This document shows, piece after piece, positions 13,685 to 26,300 of a DNA stretch of 64,000 nucleotides. A program made the position numbers and the translations under genes. The notes below the pieces were generated by a model, which worked only from the letters and a program-made list of their open reading frames with translations, ran no database searches and was not told where the DNA came from. This DNA is from Burhinus oedicnemus (lineage: Eukaryota; Chordata; Aves; Charadriiformes; Burhinidae), in contig VFFE01007257.1 in NCBI GenBank assembly GCA_008921705.1, positions 906,759 through 970,758 of the forward strand, read 5' to 3'. Position 1 is the stretch's first letter, and every line of letters begins with the position of its first letter.

Positions 13685-13900
13685 GAAATTATCTTTATAT
13701 CATTTAGTCCAAGCTCCTATACAATAGAAGTTACATTATTTAAACCAGTTACTCATGAACTGATCCAAATAAATTAGATTTGATTAGATTTTGTATTTCT
13801 GAAAGGCATTCAGTCTTGATTTAAGTATGTGAACAGGTGAGGAATCCATGACAGGGTAGTTTGCTCTCACAGTCAGTGTCCTCTGCATCTCTACAGGCAT
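13685..13900 (-). mobile_element. Ancient CR1/L3-like LINE 3' fragment
   Basis: The plus strand carries the reverse complement of an old amniote CR1-type 3' region. The order is ATCATTTAGTCCAAGCTCCT, an interval, AGGCATTCAGTCTTGATTT, then GAGGAATCCATGACAGGGTA. This matches the pattern of older reptile and bird CR1 families (TCTAGTCTGACCTCC ... GACATCCAGTCTTGATTT ... GGAGAATCCACCAC). A second, similarly ordered copy lies at 54.64 kb. Divergence is high, so the copy is old; the exact family cannot be fixed by eye. Confidence 0.55.
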
Positions 13901-16900
13901 TGCCTGAACCACCTTCTGCTTGTGCTAAGTGTTCCAACACTTGCTCCAGACTTGGTTTGATTAGAGATATGCCTCTGCAGAGTCAGCTGACAGGAATATG
14001 TGGCAATGTTAGACAGAAAACCTCAGGTTCCTTGGAATGGCAATATTTTGAATGAGGTGGATCACTTGCTTCAACTCAAAACCTCTTAAGGAATTCCTTT
14101 GCTTCGAAAGAGGCCTGGGAGTGTGTACCAAACTCTTCCCGAACGGTGGAGGGTGAGAAGTTCCTCTTGGAGCAGTTCAGTCCAAAAATCTAACCAAGAT
14201 GCACTGACTCTCTCATACTGGAGGAACCTGTCTCTCTTAACTAGTTACAGAAGGCATCACAAGGAGCTCTTTTAGGTAGCTAATTCAGATACTTGGGCTG
14301 GGAATATTTGTAAAATTGCCAGAGCAATGGACATTCTGAATGGTGTCTTTTTTTGTCCATCTCACAGAACACAATACTAGAAGTACCTACACCAAGTTCA
14401 TTTTGAAAGCTCTGACTTTGACTTAATGCTTGAATGTGTAACACTGCTAATGCAGATTGCATAATGCACCTTTACACAAGAGATTTCTCACTTGCATCAA
14501 ATGATATCACTACTCAGAGTTTCAAATATGGCCTGATCTTCTTTAGTCCTATGAAAAGTTAGTGCAGTTTTCTAGCTGGTATCAGTTAATAATTGTTATA
14601 TTTTCCATTAGAAAAAAAAAAAGGCTAATGGTAGTTGTCTGAAAATTCCACTCCATGCAGCATGAATTGTTCATATGACTGACCTTCAGGTCACCTGCAA
14701 CTTCTCAGAGGTTGATACATTTGGGTTTTTTAGATTGCAAGGTAAAATTCAGTAGAGTGAACTAGAGAAAGAATGGAGAATGAAGGGAAATGCAGATTTT
14801 GAAATTGCATCTGAGCACAAACTGATTTGCTTCAGATTGCTTTCCAGTTTTCTTCTATCCTCTCTTAGGATAAATTATTTTAGATTAAAACTAGTATGTG
14901 CAATTAAAAAGGAAAATGTATTGTTCTTTGATTTTTGTGCTGTGATAGAATTTTTCTCAAAAATCAGATGTTCAATCTGGATACTTAGGACATTTCAAGG
15001 GAATGTACAACAGCTAATCTTTGCCACCGAAATGTAAACTTTATGTAATACTCATGACCAGTCCGAGTGTTGAGTTGGGCATTTTTACAAGCTCCTAAAA
15101 GTAGGCTACATAAATGCTGTTTTCCTACTCTATCTGATAAAAACTGTTTCCTGTGTAGTACTTCCACAGTATCCCTCACCAAAGTTAGCTTTGTTCTGGA
15201 ATCTGTTTTTTCAACTGAAGCAAAACAAAATAGACAGTGCAAAATTGTCCTGAAAATGAACACTGACCAATAAAACCCAGCTGCTGTAAGCAATTAGTAC
15301 TTGCTGCACCTAATGGTATAGGGTTAAATCACACACTCTGAAGGGCTTTCTTAGGAGACAACCAGACAGGAGTGGGAGGACAGTTACTGCCTTCCCATAC
15401 ATAGCCAGGATGAGAAGGACAGCACAGCCAGATCTTGGACATGAAATTTTCTCCCACTGATAAGAACTGACCTATTTTTAAAGCACTCAGAATGTTTTGT
15501 TAGATATAGTAGTAATAATAATGAAGTTATTAATATAACTTCACTCTGTCTAGACAGATCTATATCTAGCTGAAAATGAAGAGAACAAAAAGAGGAGAAA
15601 CAGATTTCTTTGTGAATTCAAACATCTCTAAGTTCCCAAAGTTTTGCTGAGTTCCCACCACCCACCATGCTGAAGTGACACCAGTGTACACGATGCTGGC
15701 AGAACACGAAGCTTATAGCAAGCGTGCACCATTATTTTTTTGGATTGCACCAAGGACTCACTGTCATGTTTTGCAGCCAGGGCTCAAAGGTTGCTGTGGT
15801 TGGCCAAAGCTGATATTGAAAGCCAGGATGGCTCAGCTACAGTAGCTGAACTAAAATTTAGTGTGAACCAAATAGATGTGTCCCCAGATTCCTGCAGATC
15901 AGCACAACACTCCTGTCCTGTCCCACATAGAAACCTACGCCCCTGTGCCTTTGCACCACAGACTGAGCAGTCTCTCACACCTTTGTCCTTCTAGTGCAAG
16001 CAACTGCTCAGTTCCTCCTGCAGCAGTCACAATCCCTCAGCTGCTTGAGACAACCAGTACCACCCACTCTTCAGCACAAGCTGCAGGTGCTCTTTCACAA
16101 ACTTGTGCCAGACGTGCCCTTCCACCCCCATAGAAGCTGCTGACTTCCGTCCCCTGCCTGAGTGGCAGCTCTTCCCACTGTGAGCAGCTACGCCAGGTCA
16201 AGCAGCTACCCCAAAACCTTTTGTACAGCAAACAGGCCTCTTCTTGCTAAGGTGCTGCTTTCCTCCTACCACCTCTCGGTGGCTGCTACTCAAGTGGATG
16301 AATAGGGGCTGGACATACAAGTGGACATTCAAGTGTTTAGGTAGCTGGTGATAAAGCAGTCCCTGCTGAACGTGTCTGCGTGGTGAGAGGCAGGCTGCAG
16401 GAGGCAGCATTCCTGAACATATGGTTACTCAAAAACCCAAAACTGGACTTTGCTGTTTTATGTTAGCTATAGTGGCTGTGTGCAGTACGTGTGATACATG
16501 TGTGCATATGCATGAACAGGAACAGAGATTCCAAAGCACTGTCCCTTATAAAATGAGACAATGACCTCATGAAAGACATACCTATGACATACACCATCAG
16601 TCTCAAGTTTGGATTGTGGGAGACCTCTGAATTGGGTCTATTGGCACATAGTTGTGGATTTATGACATGTTGGAGCTTCTTGGTTTAACACTTATCAAAG
16701 ATAAATGATAAGTCTCTCAGTAATGTTATTCTGAAATTTTTATCCCAGATACAATCTTGTCTTGCAGTGGGAATTTGTTTGGCCACTGAATGACAAGTAT
16801 GATTCCTCAGACTTCCCTCAAACTCTTCTTTCATTGCACTTTTCTTTCTATTGTTACTGTTAAAAGGTACATCTCAACATTGTTTCATGCTGTTTGCGGG

Positions 16901-19399
16901 TCTTCTGTTTTTCTGTTACACTGTGCTGGACTTAGTATGGGGAATATCAAACTCTTCAGCTCCACCATTGAAGTAAAAAACATGACTGCCTTGCTGACCA
17001 TTTTTCTTTCACTGGTTCCTATCCCTCTTCAGGCACAGTGCAGGTCTGTGGAAATATCCAGTGTTTTTTCCATGTTTCTGGATGTTTTTAGCTCTGCTTA
17101 GGACTGTGATTTAAAACTGTTCTATTTCCAGCAGTAAAAAAAGGACCTCCAGAAAATGTGCATGCAGACATCCTCATTGGGGTGGGGAGGAAGGAGTGCA
17201 ATACTGGGTATCTGTGGGGGTGACAGTGTCTTACTGTGGTGAAAGCATCATGCTATGGTTGTGTCTTTACGACCAAACTGGGATACTGCACAAGGATCGC
17301 CTGCTTCCTGAACCCTAGTGCCCAAATCCTCAAATCCCCCAAACCTATATCCCATGAGATATCACCCAGCCAGCAATCCCATCTTCCCTGACCTATTTGT
17401 ACCAAGGTCTTCCCACCCCTGAAAAGTCTACTCCAGTACTATTGCTTTTTTTTCCTTGCCACTCTTGTCAGGCTATGCTTTGAAGCTTTCTTCTCCTCCA
17501 CTGTGCCCTGCGTACTCATCTGTGTAAGTTGCTTATTTCTGTCTACATTCAAATCCTTTCCCACCTGTGCATTCATCTCATCAACCTCCCTCCCCACTCC
17601 AAGTCTGTATGTCTGTAAGAACAATTACTGACAAGTCCATTTCTGTTTCTAAAGCTATGGATTTATGAACCCTCCCCATGTCCTCTTTCACTCGCTTGGA
17701 TGCTAGCACCTGCTAGCTGGCTGAACTTATCCCCTCTCTTGGACCTGCCCTCAGAAATAAACATGCCCCAGCTCTTGTTTCTGGCAGAACTCTGAGAAAA
17801 CCTGGACTCGGGCTGCAGTAATCAAAAATCTGCTCAGATGGCAAAGAAAAACAAGAGACGTTTGGGATAAAGAGTCCATATAGAGCCCCGTTTTAACTGT
17901 TCTTCAGTTCTTGATTTATTTTACTCCTGGTACGCTTTGCTCTTGGTTCTGTAATCACTCAGGGGCAAGAAGGCCAACTCCTGAAGGCCCACTTAATTCA
18001 GCATCTGTGGTCTAACTGATCAGCATTACGTAAGATGAACTTCAGCATAACATAACTGGTCCCAACTGAAAGGTACGTTGCTGCACAACATATGCAAAAT
18101 ACATGATCATGTGAAGGATTAACAAATTGCTTGGCCTCATCCTCTAATTCTATAATCTCTTCCATGTGGGAATGTCTCCGCACCCAGACAGAGCCCTTGT
18201 GGCCTCCATGAGGTTCTCTGCTCAACTGCTGTGGCTCTGTCTGTGAAGCGGCGGCATTAGGGACCGTCCTTGACATGACTTTTTCTGAAGCATTTGTTTC
18301 CATAGGTAGTTTTGTGGGGCTTTAATGAGGTTTTGGGAGACGAACACTGAAGAGGAAGAGAATGAACCTGGTTTTATGCCAGAACACGTGGTGGGTAGTA
18401 GTAGTCTGATTTCTACAATGGAGGTGTTGCAGCCAATGAGCTCAGTACTTCCTGTATTAATGAATTTTAAGGTGAGCAAGAAGCTGCTTAGACAAAAACG
18501 AGAAGCATAACTAGGAAGGCTAAGGAATACTCCGTTAATATTTCCCTCCCCCGCCATTTGTATGCATACAGAAAACCCTCTGTTTCTTTTTAACTCTACT
18601 CAGATTAAACAGTGAGATGATAAACAACTTTAAGTGACCAGTTTGGCAACAGTTTGGAAATGCTATATCTAGAGATAATTTTATGGATTTATGTGTGGCA
18701 CACTGCAAGTTAATAATTTAGGCCATGAAAGAAAGAATAAGATAAAAAAGGATTTCTTGTCAGTCAGCCACATGTGTTTCAGAACACATTGTGTTTTAGA
18801 ATCATTGGATGTGGTTTTTGTTATTGGCCCTTGCTGGGAAGACAGAAAAGTGGCAGTGCAGAAGAGTAGTATAAAAATTTTAATTCTCTTGATATCATCC
18901 AGAGTGGCAATTTTTTTTTCCCTGAGGTACTGACATAAACATCCATTTTGATTTTATTCAAGGACAAGCCTGGAAGGGAAGGCGCTTTAGGGTTTGGGGT
19001 TTTTTAACTAAAAATGAGTTGAAACTAGCTTATTTTCCCAGCTATCTTAACTTTACAAAGTCTGCTGAAAGAAGGCAGTAGCTGTTTATAGTAGACTCTT
19101 CTTCAAATTTTTGAAAACTTCCATTAGAACTACTGAAGAAAGATAAAATGTTTTGCACATTTACCACTGTGTATTCTGTTGTAGCTCTAACTTCAACCCC
19201 AATATATTTGCTTTGCATTTGTGCTTTGAGTTGGTTTCACTGACAAAGACATAATAAATTATACATAAAAGACAGTGATCTTCTAAGATGATGTTCATTA
19301 GGCAGTTCTAACTTGTGATGCATCAGAAACCATATGCTTTGTGCATTGGCTTACAGCTGTAAAACAGACTTGAAATTACCAAATGAAGGCTTGGTGCCA
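13901..19399. other. Unique noncoding sequence
   Basis: No gene or assigned repeat is supported. A somewhat GC-richer part at 15.74-16.41 kb has overlapping frames on both strands (up to 85 codons) without recognisable domains. A frame at 18.33-18.51 kb is followed by a good splice-donor-like AAGGTGAGC, but it has an in-frame stop just upstream and no family match. An 8-bp inverted repeat (ACTTATCA/TGATAAGT) at 16690-16713 is unremarkable. Confidence 0.5.
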
Positions 19400-19450
19400 G
19401 TTTCCAGTGAAGCCAATGGCGAAACTCCATTTATTTCAGTGCTTTGGGGT
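19400..19450. repeat. Old dispersed amniote repeat fragment
   Basis: CCAGTGAAGCCAATGGCGAA followed by ACTCCATTTATTTCAGTG resembles the widespread AAGTCAATGGCAAAACTCCCATTGACTTCAATGGG block found in the tails of old amniote LINEs (L3/CR1-like). At least three other fragments of this type occur in the window. The family assignment is tentative. Confidence 0.45.
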
Positions 19451-19567
19451 GAAGTGTGTAATAATCACAACTACAAATGAAGAGTGTTTGGTTTTGAGCC
19501 AAAACCTCCTCTTTCCTTCTGCAGGTTTGCTGAAAATGCAGGTGAACACTGCCACCGCTGCCTCCCT

Positions 19568-19591
19568 CCCCCCCCCCCCCCTTTTTTTTTT
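19568..19591. repeat. Poly-C followed by poly-T run
   Basis: Fourteen C residues run directly into ten T residues. Such homopolymer junctions are prone to sequencing error, so the length should be treated as uncertain. Confidence 0.9.
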
Positions 19592-20737
19592 AATGTATGA
19601 AGATGTAAAAATTGGAGTCTGTTTTTCAGTCATTCCTGTCCCTTCTGTTTCCTCACACTGCAAACTGTTTAAGTTTAGTAACTCTGGGCAGTCAGGTTGT
19701 AAGAAGGAAAAAGGAAGCTGAGGTGTCCAGTGTTTCTGGTCACCCCACAAGTCATCTAGAGATGCATGGCTATGTGAGTGCCTTATAGCCTCTTACTGGG
19801 TTGGAGGGACAAATCCTGTTTGTTGGTACCCATGATGTTGCTGTGGATACTGTCCTACTGCTGATTCTCTTCATAGCCTGATGCTGAGCTCAGGTAGCAC
19901 AAGGATAGACCATTTTTAGTTTATTAGAAGAGGCCTGTCCAAGCTGCGAAGGAGGCATTTTGGGAAACATGCCCACCCTTTGTTAAAAATCTAAGTAATT
20001 TATTATTACTTTTGTGCAACATTGAATGGTGCTGTCTATCCTCTGCACAAGAACAAATTTTGTAACATGCCTCCAAATTAATTATGGAATACTTCCAAAC
20101 TATTGAAAGGGTTTCAGAACATACGTCTCCTTGAAATAAAAATGGTTGAGTGGGGTCCCTTTCACGCTTCTCTTATTTACTTCCTGAAGTGCCTTTCCAT
20201 CTTTAAAAAGATTTCTGCCCCTTTTATCTTGGCAAAAGAAACTAGGCTTGTGGCTTGTAGGCTGAAAGTGTTCACTTGAGCCTCTTAGCAGGGAGTCCAT
20301 ACTGGACTTAAAGCAAAAACCTATCCCTAATCCTGGAACCGTCATGAAAAGGAGAATGGTAGAGTCATTTACAGCTGCCTGGCATTGTTGCTGAGGGACA
20401 AATTGAAATCGCTGGTCTGCCAGGCTTGTCAACACCTTTGTAATCTGCCGCCTAGCCTGGTTCCCCAAAGGACTCTTTGGAGAGAGTGAAGGAGCCAAAC
20501 TGACAGCCAAAGACAGAGTCCACCTACTTGTCCCTTTTCCTTCCTTTGTCTTTGTTTCTTTTCCGCTTTTATAATTGCCTTTCTTTTTGCTTGTTTTTAT
20601 CCCAACACTAATGTTGTAATATTGGTAAGTGGTTTAATTAGAAGATTTATTAACTTGTGTTTTCAATCTTTTTACTGAGAAAAAGTACCAAAAACTTAAC
20701 ATCAAAATAAAAGCTATTACACAATCCACTAGTTGGG

Positions 20738-20797
20738 TGCAGTCCGTCCTCTTTGAATTCCATGGCTAAACTTCCATTGGCTTTCATGGGAGCCTAT
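20738..20797. repeat. Old dispersed amniote repeat fragment
   Basis: GAATTCCATGGCTAAACTTC followed by CATTGGCTTTCATGGGAGC is a diverged copy of the CAATGGCAAAACTCCCATTGACTTCAATGGGAGC block. It has the same type and orientation as the fragment at 19.40 kb. Confidence 0.45.
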
Positions 20798-21784
20798 TAA
20801 GGAACAAGCTGTTGTTATTTTGTAATGTGTATGCCACATGGGGGTCTCAATTTAGTCACCTAACAAGGCACCTAAACAAGTGGCCTTTTTTTGGTGATGT
20901 GAATGACTCAAGTGGCTAAATGGGAATACATGTGCCTAATTTTAGTACATCCACAGTTGAATATGGTAACCATAGTCCAGTCCAGTATCATAACTTCATC
21001 TATATAGGTTCATATTTATCAGTCACTCTGGGAATGGCTTGACAACACGTGCATGAAAAACACTTCTATTGGGTATATCCTATAGATCTAAAATAAAAGC
21101 AGATAGTAAAGGAGAGAAGTAAATATGAAACACAAACCTGAGATTAGCTTGACAACAGTAATGCCTGTCTGAGGCTTTGCTTCATGATAGCAATTAATCA
21201 CCTCTTTTCAGTGTATATCTAATATTGCAAATTATTAATGCTTTAAAAATATAAAACAATTTAAGCTGTCATCAGAGCTGGGATAGTGTTTTCCTGGAGC
21301 AGCACTCTGCAGAGAGTTTGGTGAAGATCCAAGAACTGGTAAATTTAGAGCAGAAAACGTTTAATGCACTTGATTATTAAACACCAAACTATAAACAAGG
21401 GCTTCAATATTTGGAAGATCATGACCTCCAACATAATATAATTCTAAAAAATTTGATTTCCAAGTCACAGTAACGTAAACTAAGACTCTTAGGATTTACA
21501 AAGCCATTGTTTGCTCTTTTCATAGGGTGAATATTAATATTTGTCTTGTCAGTTTAAGGATTAAGGCCAGATTTGATTTTTTGTTACACCATTGTAAAGA
21601 ATAATTGCTAGTTCCACCAGTGAAGACTTTTTATTTTGAAATATATTCAGAAAATATGGTCTGTATAAGAATAGATGGGTAAGATTCCTCCTGGCTTTAA
21701 GCGATAATCAACATATACATTCACATAGGGAGTACATATAAACCTTGTCAGTGAGACTAAATATTTGATTCCTTCAGCACCTGT
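20798..21784. other. Unique noncoding sequence
   Basis: No gene or recognisable repeat. This is the flank just beyond the 3' side of the large minus-strand CR1 copy. A typical ATTCTATGATTC tail is not visible, so the last part of that element is either diverged or missing. Confidence 0.5.
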
Positions 21785-23395
21785 AGTGTGTGAGCTCTGA
21801 TTTACCATGAATGTTTCCAGGGTTGGGTTATCTACCACCTCTTCCAGTGTTTCATCACCCTCATTGCAAAAAAATTATTCCTTATATCTAGTCTAAACAT
21901 TCCCTCTTTTAGTTTAAAGCCATTACCCCTTGTCCTATCACAACAGGCCCTCCATCTTTCCTGTAGGCCCCCTTTAAGTACTGGAAGGCCGCAATAAGGT
22001 CTCCCCGGAGTCTTCTCTTCTCCAGGCTGAACAACCCCAACTCCCTCAGCCTGTCTTCAGAGAAGAGGTGCTCCATCGCTCTGATCATTTTTGTGGCCCC
22101 CCTATGGATCCACTCCAACAAGTCCATGTCCTCCTTTTGTTGGGGGCCCCAGAGCTGGATGCAGTACTGCAGGTTGGGTCTCACCAGAGCAGAGGGGCAG
22201 AATCACCTCCCTTGACCTGCTGGCCACGTTTCTTTTGATGCAGCCCAGGATATAGTTGGCTTTCAGGGCTGCGAGCACACATTGCTGGGTCATGTCTTTT
22301 CATTGCTTTTCATCCACCACCACCCCCAAGTCCTTCTCGGCAGGGCTACTCTCAGTCCCTTTATCCCCCAGCCTGCTTTGATACCGGGGGTTACCCCAAC
22401 CCAGGTACAAGATCTTGCACTTGGCCTTGTTGAACCTCATGAGGTTCACAAAGGCCCACTTATCAAACTTGTCCAGGTCCTGCTGGATGGTATCCCATCC
22501 CTCAGGCATGTCAACTGCACCACTCAGCTTGGTGTCATCTGCAAACTTTCTCAGGGTGCACTCAATACCGCTATGTCATTGATGAAGATATTAAACAGTG
22601 CTGGCCCCAATATAGACCTCTGAGGGACACCACTCGTCACCGATCTCCATCTGGACATTGAGCCATTGACCACTACCCTCTGGATCCGACCATCCAACCA
22701 ATTCCTCATCCACCAAACAGTCCACCCATCAAATCCATACCTCTCCAATTTAGAGAGAAGGATGTTGTGGAGGACCATGTCAAAGGCCTTACAGAAGCCG
22801 AGATAGACGACATCCATAGCTCATCCCTTTTTCACTGATGTAGTTACTCCATCATAGAAGGCCACTAGGCTGACCAGGCAGGACTGACCCTTGGTGAAGC
22901 CATGCTGGCTGTCTTGAATCACCTCCCTGTCCTCCATGTGCATAGCTTCTAGGAGGGTCTGTTCCATGATCTTCCCTGGCACAGAGATGAGGCTGACAGG
23001 TCGGTAGTTGCCAGGGTCCTCCTTTCTCCCCTTCTTAAAAATGGATGCAATGTTGCTTTTTCTAGTCACTGGGGACTTCACCTGACTGCTGTGACTTTTC
23101 AAATGTCATTGAAAATGGCTTGACAACGACATCAGCAAATTCCCTCAGGACTCTGGGGTGCATCTCGTCAGGTCGCATAGACGTCTGTATGTTCAGGTTC
23201 CTCAGGTGGTCACGAACCTGATCTTCTCTTACAGTGGGAGGGACTTTGCTCTCCCAGTCCCTGCCTTGCAGTCCATCCACTCCAGAGGTGTGTGGAGAGA
23301 GATTGCCAGTGAATACTGAGGCAAAGAGGTTGTTGTGTATCTCAGCCTTCTCCTCGTCCGTTGTTACCAGTTTGCCAGTCTTGCTCATCAAGGGC
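21785..23395 (-). mobile_element. CR1 LINE, 5'-truncated, large copy
   Basis: About 1.6 kb of a chicken-repeat-1 (CR1) non-LTR retrotransposon lies in reverse orientation. The plus strand reads the familiar complement of CR1 ORF2 and 3' UTR, for example CTTATATCTAGTCTAAACAT, AGGCTGAACAACCCCAACTC and CTGATCATTTTTGTGGC. Both ends are eroded. The 5' side stops near 23,395, though weak similarity may extend to about 23,490; the 3' terminal microsatellite is not recognisable. CR1 copies are usually 5'-truncated, and this one keeps the RT-to-C-terminal part of ORF2. The presence of CR1 of this type is the strongest evidence that the window is avian. Confidence 0.96.
21909..23391 (-). pseudogene. 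Broken CR1 ORF2 (reverse transcriptase)
   Basis: At least six minus-strand reading-frame pieces together cover the CR1 ORF2 from before the RT fingers to the C-terminal domain. They are 23391-23062, 23102-22821, 22817-22551, 22509-22300, 22293-22102 and 22184-21909, joined by frameshifts and stops. Visible RT motifs, in order: [29 protein letters not shown]; motif A region [31 protein letters not shown]; and FADDTKL, which lies in a shifted frame around 22,534-22,548. In CR1 the motif A region normally reads YLDFSKAFD, so a catalytic aspartate is replaced by glycine here. The C-terminal piece holds the conserved [19 protein letters not shown] stretch. The element cannot be autonomous. Confidence 0.93.
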
Positions 23396-26300
23396 AGGTA
23401 TGGTACGATGTGACATGCCTCATATTGTTTTCCTGCTCAGTGACACAACTGTGCTAGAGTTCTTTGCTTTTTGACATCTCTGAACAGTGTGTTACCTTGG
23501 GTTAGACTTTCTTTTGTAAACCCTGAACAGTTCTTTCTTTCATTGCCTTTGGGGAGTTATGTATAGCTTCTACATGTTTACCTTAGTTCTCCATTTTTTA
23601 TTTCAACATTCCCAAGAAGGTGACTGGATTCCTTCGGGCTTTGACGTACTCGTGGGCAAGATGCCTTTATTGTTTAGGACGAAGGCATATTCCAGACTAT
23701 TCTAAAGTCTCCACCTTTCAAGCCTCAAGCTTACAGGAGGGAAAAACCTAACTTTCTGAAATATCTCTGCCAGTGGTCCTGCTTTGACTTTGTTTGGGTC
23801 TTCAGAAACCACATGTGCTAGGTGAGATTGTGCCATTCTACTTCAACAATAATGAAGATCTCATGCATCAAAACTTGCAAGTGCTTTAAAGGATGTTCCT
23901 ATGCCCTGACAATCTTTCTTACACCCTTTTTTTTTAGGTCATTAATCCCAGACTCCAGATGCCTATTAAATCTGCCAGGAAAAGAAGCCCAAGAAAAAAT
24001 GGTATTGCCATCTTATGTGGCTTTCTCCCAGCAGATCTCTGGGGTCCAAAGAGGTTAGCTGTGTTGCTCTTGTCATAGTAGCAAGTCCACTGTGAGTAAC
24101 ATGATCTTTATCCATAGTGCCAAGTAGTTGGAAGCAGTGTATTTAATATCTTGTTGATAAGCATTCCTCTGGGAATCTCTTGGTTGTCACAATTGCTGGG
24201 ACATGACACCAACCCAGACCCTTCACCACTAAAACTGTGAGTGTCCTCAACCCTTCTGGCATCTATCTCCAGCACCAGCTGCCTGAAGTTGAGGTGTTAG
24301 GAGCACATTTCCGTCATTAGCCCTGAGATCCAAACCAGGATTTCAGTACCAGAAGTTGTTTCCTTGTTTCTGTTCTTTGAATAAAATGTGCATTTTATGA
24401 GAGTCAATAAATGCAAATAACCATGGGTGGGCAGAAAGTCTGCTGGAGGTTTGAGGGAGCTCATTCTTCAGCAGACAACACTTTCCTGGGTTGCTGCTGG
24501 GTCTTTTAATAGACTTCAGAGAGTTAGAGCACAAGAAAAGGAGTCCTCAGTCTTTAGTGATAACTGCCTGGTAATCATTCCTAGTAGTGGGTGGAGAGTC
24601 TCAGGATGAATACTCATACTTCTGACAGACATCAATGTTGGCTTGTTCTGCTTCTGTGGCTGTTTTGTTATCATTCTCCAGGGACAAGGCAACCCCTGGA
24701 TGTTATTGAAAAGACTAGTCTGCCTTTTAAGATCTGATTAATTGAGTTACTATAGTTTTTGTATCTGTTAGTCCATGGTAAGGAGGAATCTGCTAACAAA
24801 ATGAGCAGTATCCTCTGTTTCTTGCAGATGGACTTCTGGATCCTGGTCCTCAAATTTCTGAAAGGGTTGATCAAATTCTCTCCATTTGTTCACGACTTTT
24901 CTCCTCCATGAGACTTGAAACTGATGCTAACGACCCTTACTTACATCCTTCCTGTGAACCTGCAGCAGCTTTACCCCGATGTATCTGCCAAAGAAGATGT
25001 GTTTATTATTGAATATTGCCTTCTCCTGGAGGGTAAGACAGTCTTTTCTCTGTATCATATCCATTTCTTCTGAGACTCATTCTTATTTCTGGCTCAGATT
25101 TCCATCTCAGTCAGAAACTTAAATTTTACTTAATCTTAATGTCTTTCCTCCATACTCTGAATGCCAGTAAGGCTCTACCTTATTTTTTATTTCTGATAGG
25201 ATCATAAATTCCAGATGTTTTCTGAGGCTCTTTTGGTCAACAGCTGAGTGATCTGGGGATATTGTCACTGTGTGAAGATGGTTCATGTAGATAAGAGGCT
25301 GTCATAGCCTGTTTTGAGACTGCAGTCAAGGCTACATCCATGATTGGATTGAATGCCACTAACTCTTTAGCTAAGTGGGTGGTAATGCTGAGAAATTTCA
25401 CCTTTTCTGTTATCTGCAGAGCATTCATGTGGAGCAATTTTCAATTTCATGAGACCCTGAGCCATCTCGGAAACATCCAGGAATGGCGCTGCACTTGGCA
25501 ATATTCTTGCAATCTTTATTGGTATGAAGAACTTCCATTATCTGTCTGTAGTCAATATACAGCCTTCCTCTCTGCTCACGTTGTGTCAATATGCATGTGG
25601 GAAATCATTGTAAAATAGAAGAAAAGTAAGAAAGGTTCTTCAAAACAGGCATATAGATTTCTTTCCTTTTCTCCTCAAAATGGACATCAAGGAAGACAGA
25701 GAATCAATTTTTCCTCTAGAGAAAGGAATGGAAGGGAAACTACTGTAGAAGGAAAAATTACATGGTCAGGAAGCAGGTATTTCCCCTGCCTTCTTCCATG
25801 GCGTGAATGTATTTGTGCACTACATATATGAAAAAGGCTCCATTTGCTGGTAAGTTGTGTCTCTTCCTTTCCAAAATCTGCACCTGAAAAATGCTAATAG
25901 AACTGAGTATCAGCACATTGAATGGGCCATCATATTGCTTTTAGGAAAGCATTAGCCAGGGATGCTAAACTCCACTTCTTGCTTTGAAAGTCTACCACAT
26001 GAATAAATATTACCAATCATCACTGTTTCTCATTAGCAAATAGCCAGTTGCAACTATTGGGATCTAGAGGCAATTTTTTTTCTGAACACATCTTTCATGC
26101 TGACATTTTCTTAATTGGTGGCAATAAGGCAGCTATGCTTGCCACTGGGGTGAGAAAAATCTGACACCTGCTCCATCCTGGATGTAAATATTTCATAAAG
26201 ATCCTATCTATTCAACTGGTGCTCACGAGATTAGTATTTGACTCTAAGAGTGATGGGGTTATTGTGGCCTGCCCATGTTAATTGCCCTGTTGCTGCCGCC

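Noticed and set aside
16540..16610. MIR-like TTATAAAATGAGACAATGACC stretch
   Set aside because: Only one short block matches and the flanking SINE core is absent, so I could not support a feature.
16690..16713. 8-bp inverted repeat suggestive of a transposon terminal repeat
   Set aside because: No partner element, target-site duplication or transposase remnant; expected by chance.
18306..18472. Candidate plus-strand exon ending at an AAG/GTGAGC donor
   Set aside because: An in-frame TAG lies right at the only good acceptor (after TTTCCATAG), and the peptide resembles no family; sizeable antisense frames overlap it.
25540..25730. Possible Ty3/gypsy-type RT remnant on the minus strand (IPFSR near 25.73 kb and YIDYRQ near 25.56 kb)
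   Set aside because: The spacing resembles the PFGRI-to-CIDYR interval of that family, but the two pieces are in different frames and no YVDD, RNase H, integrase, gag or LTR signal was found around them.
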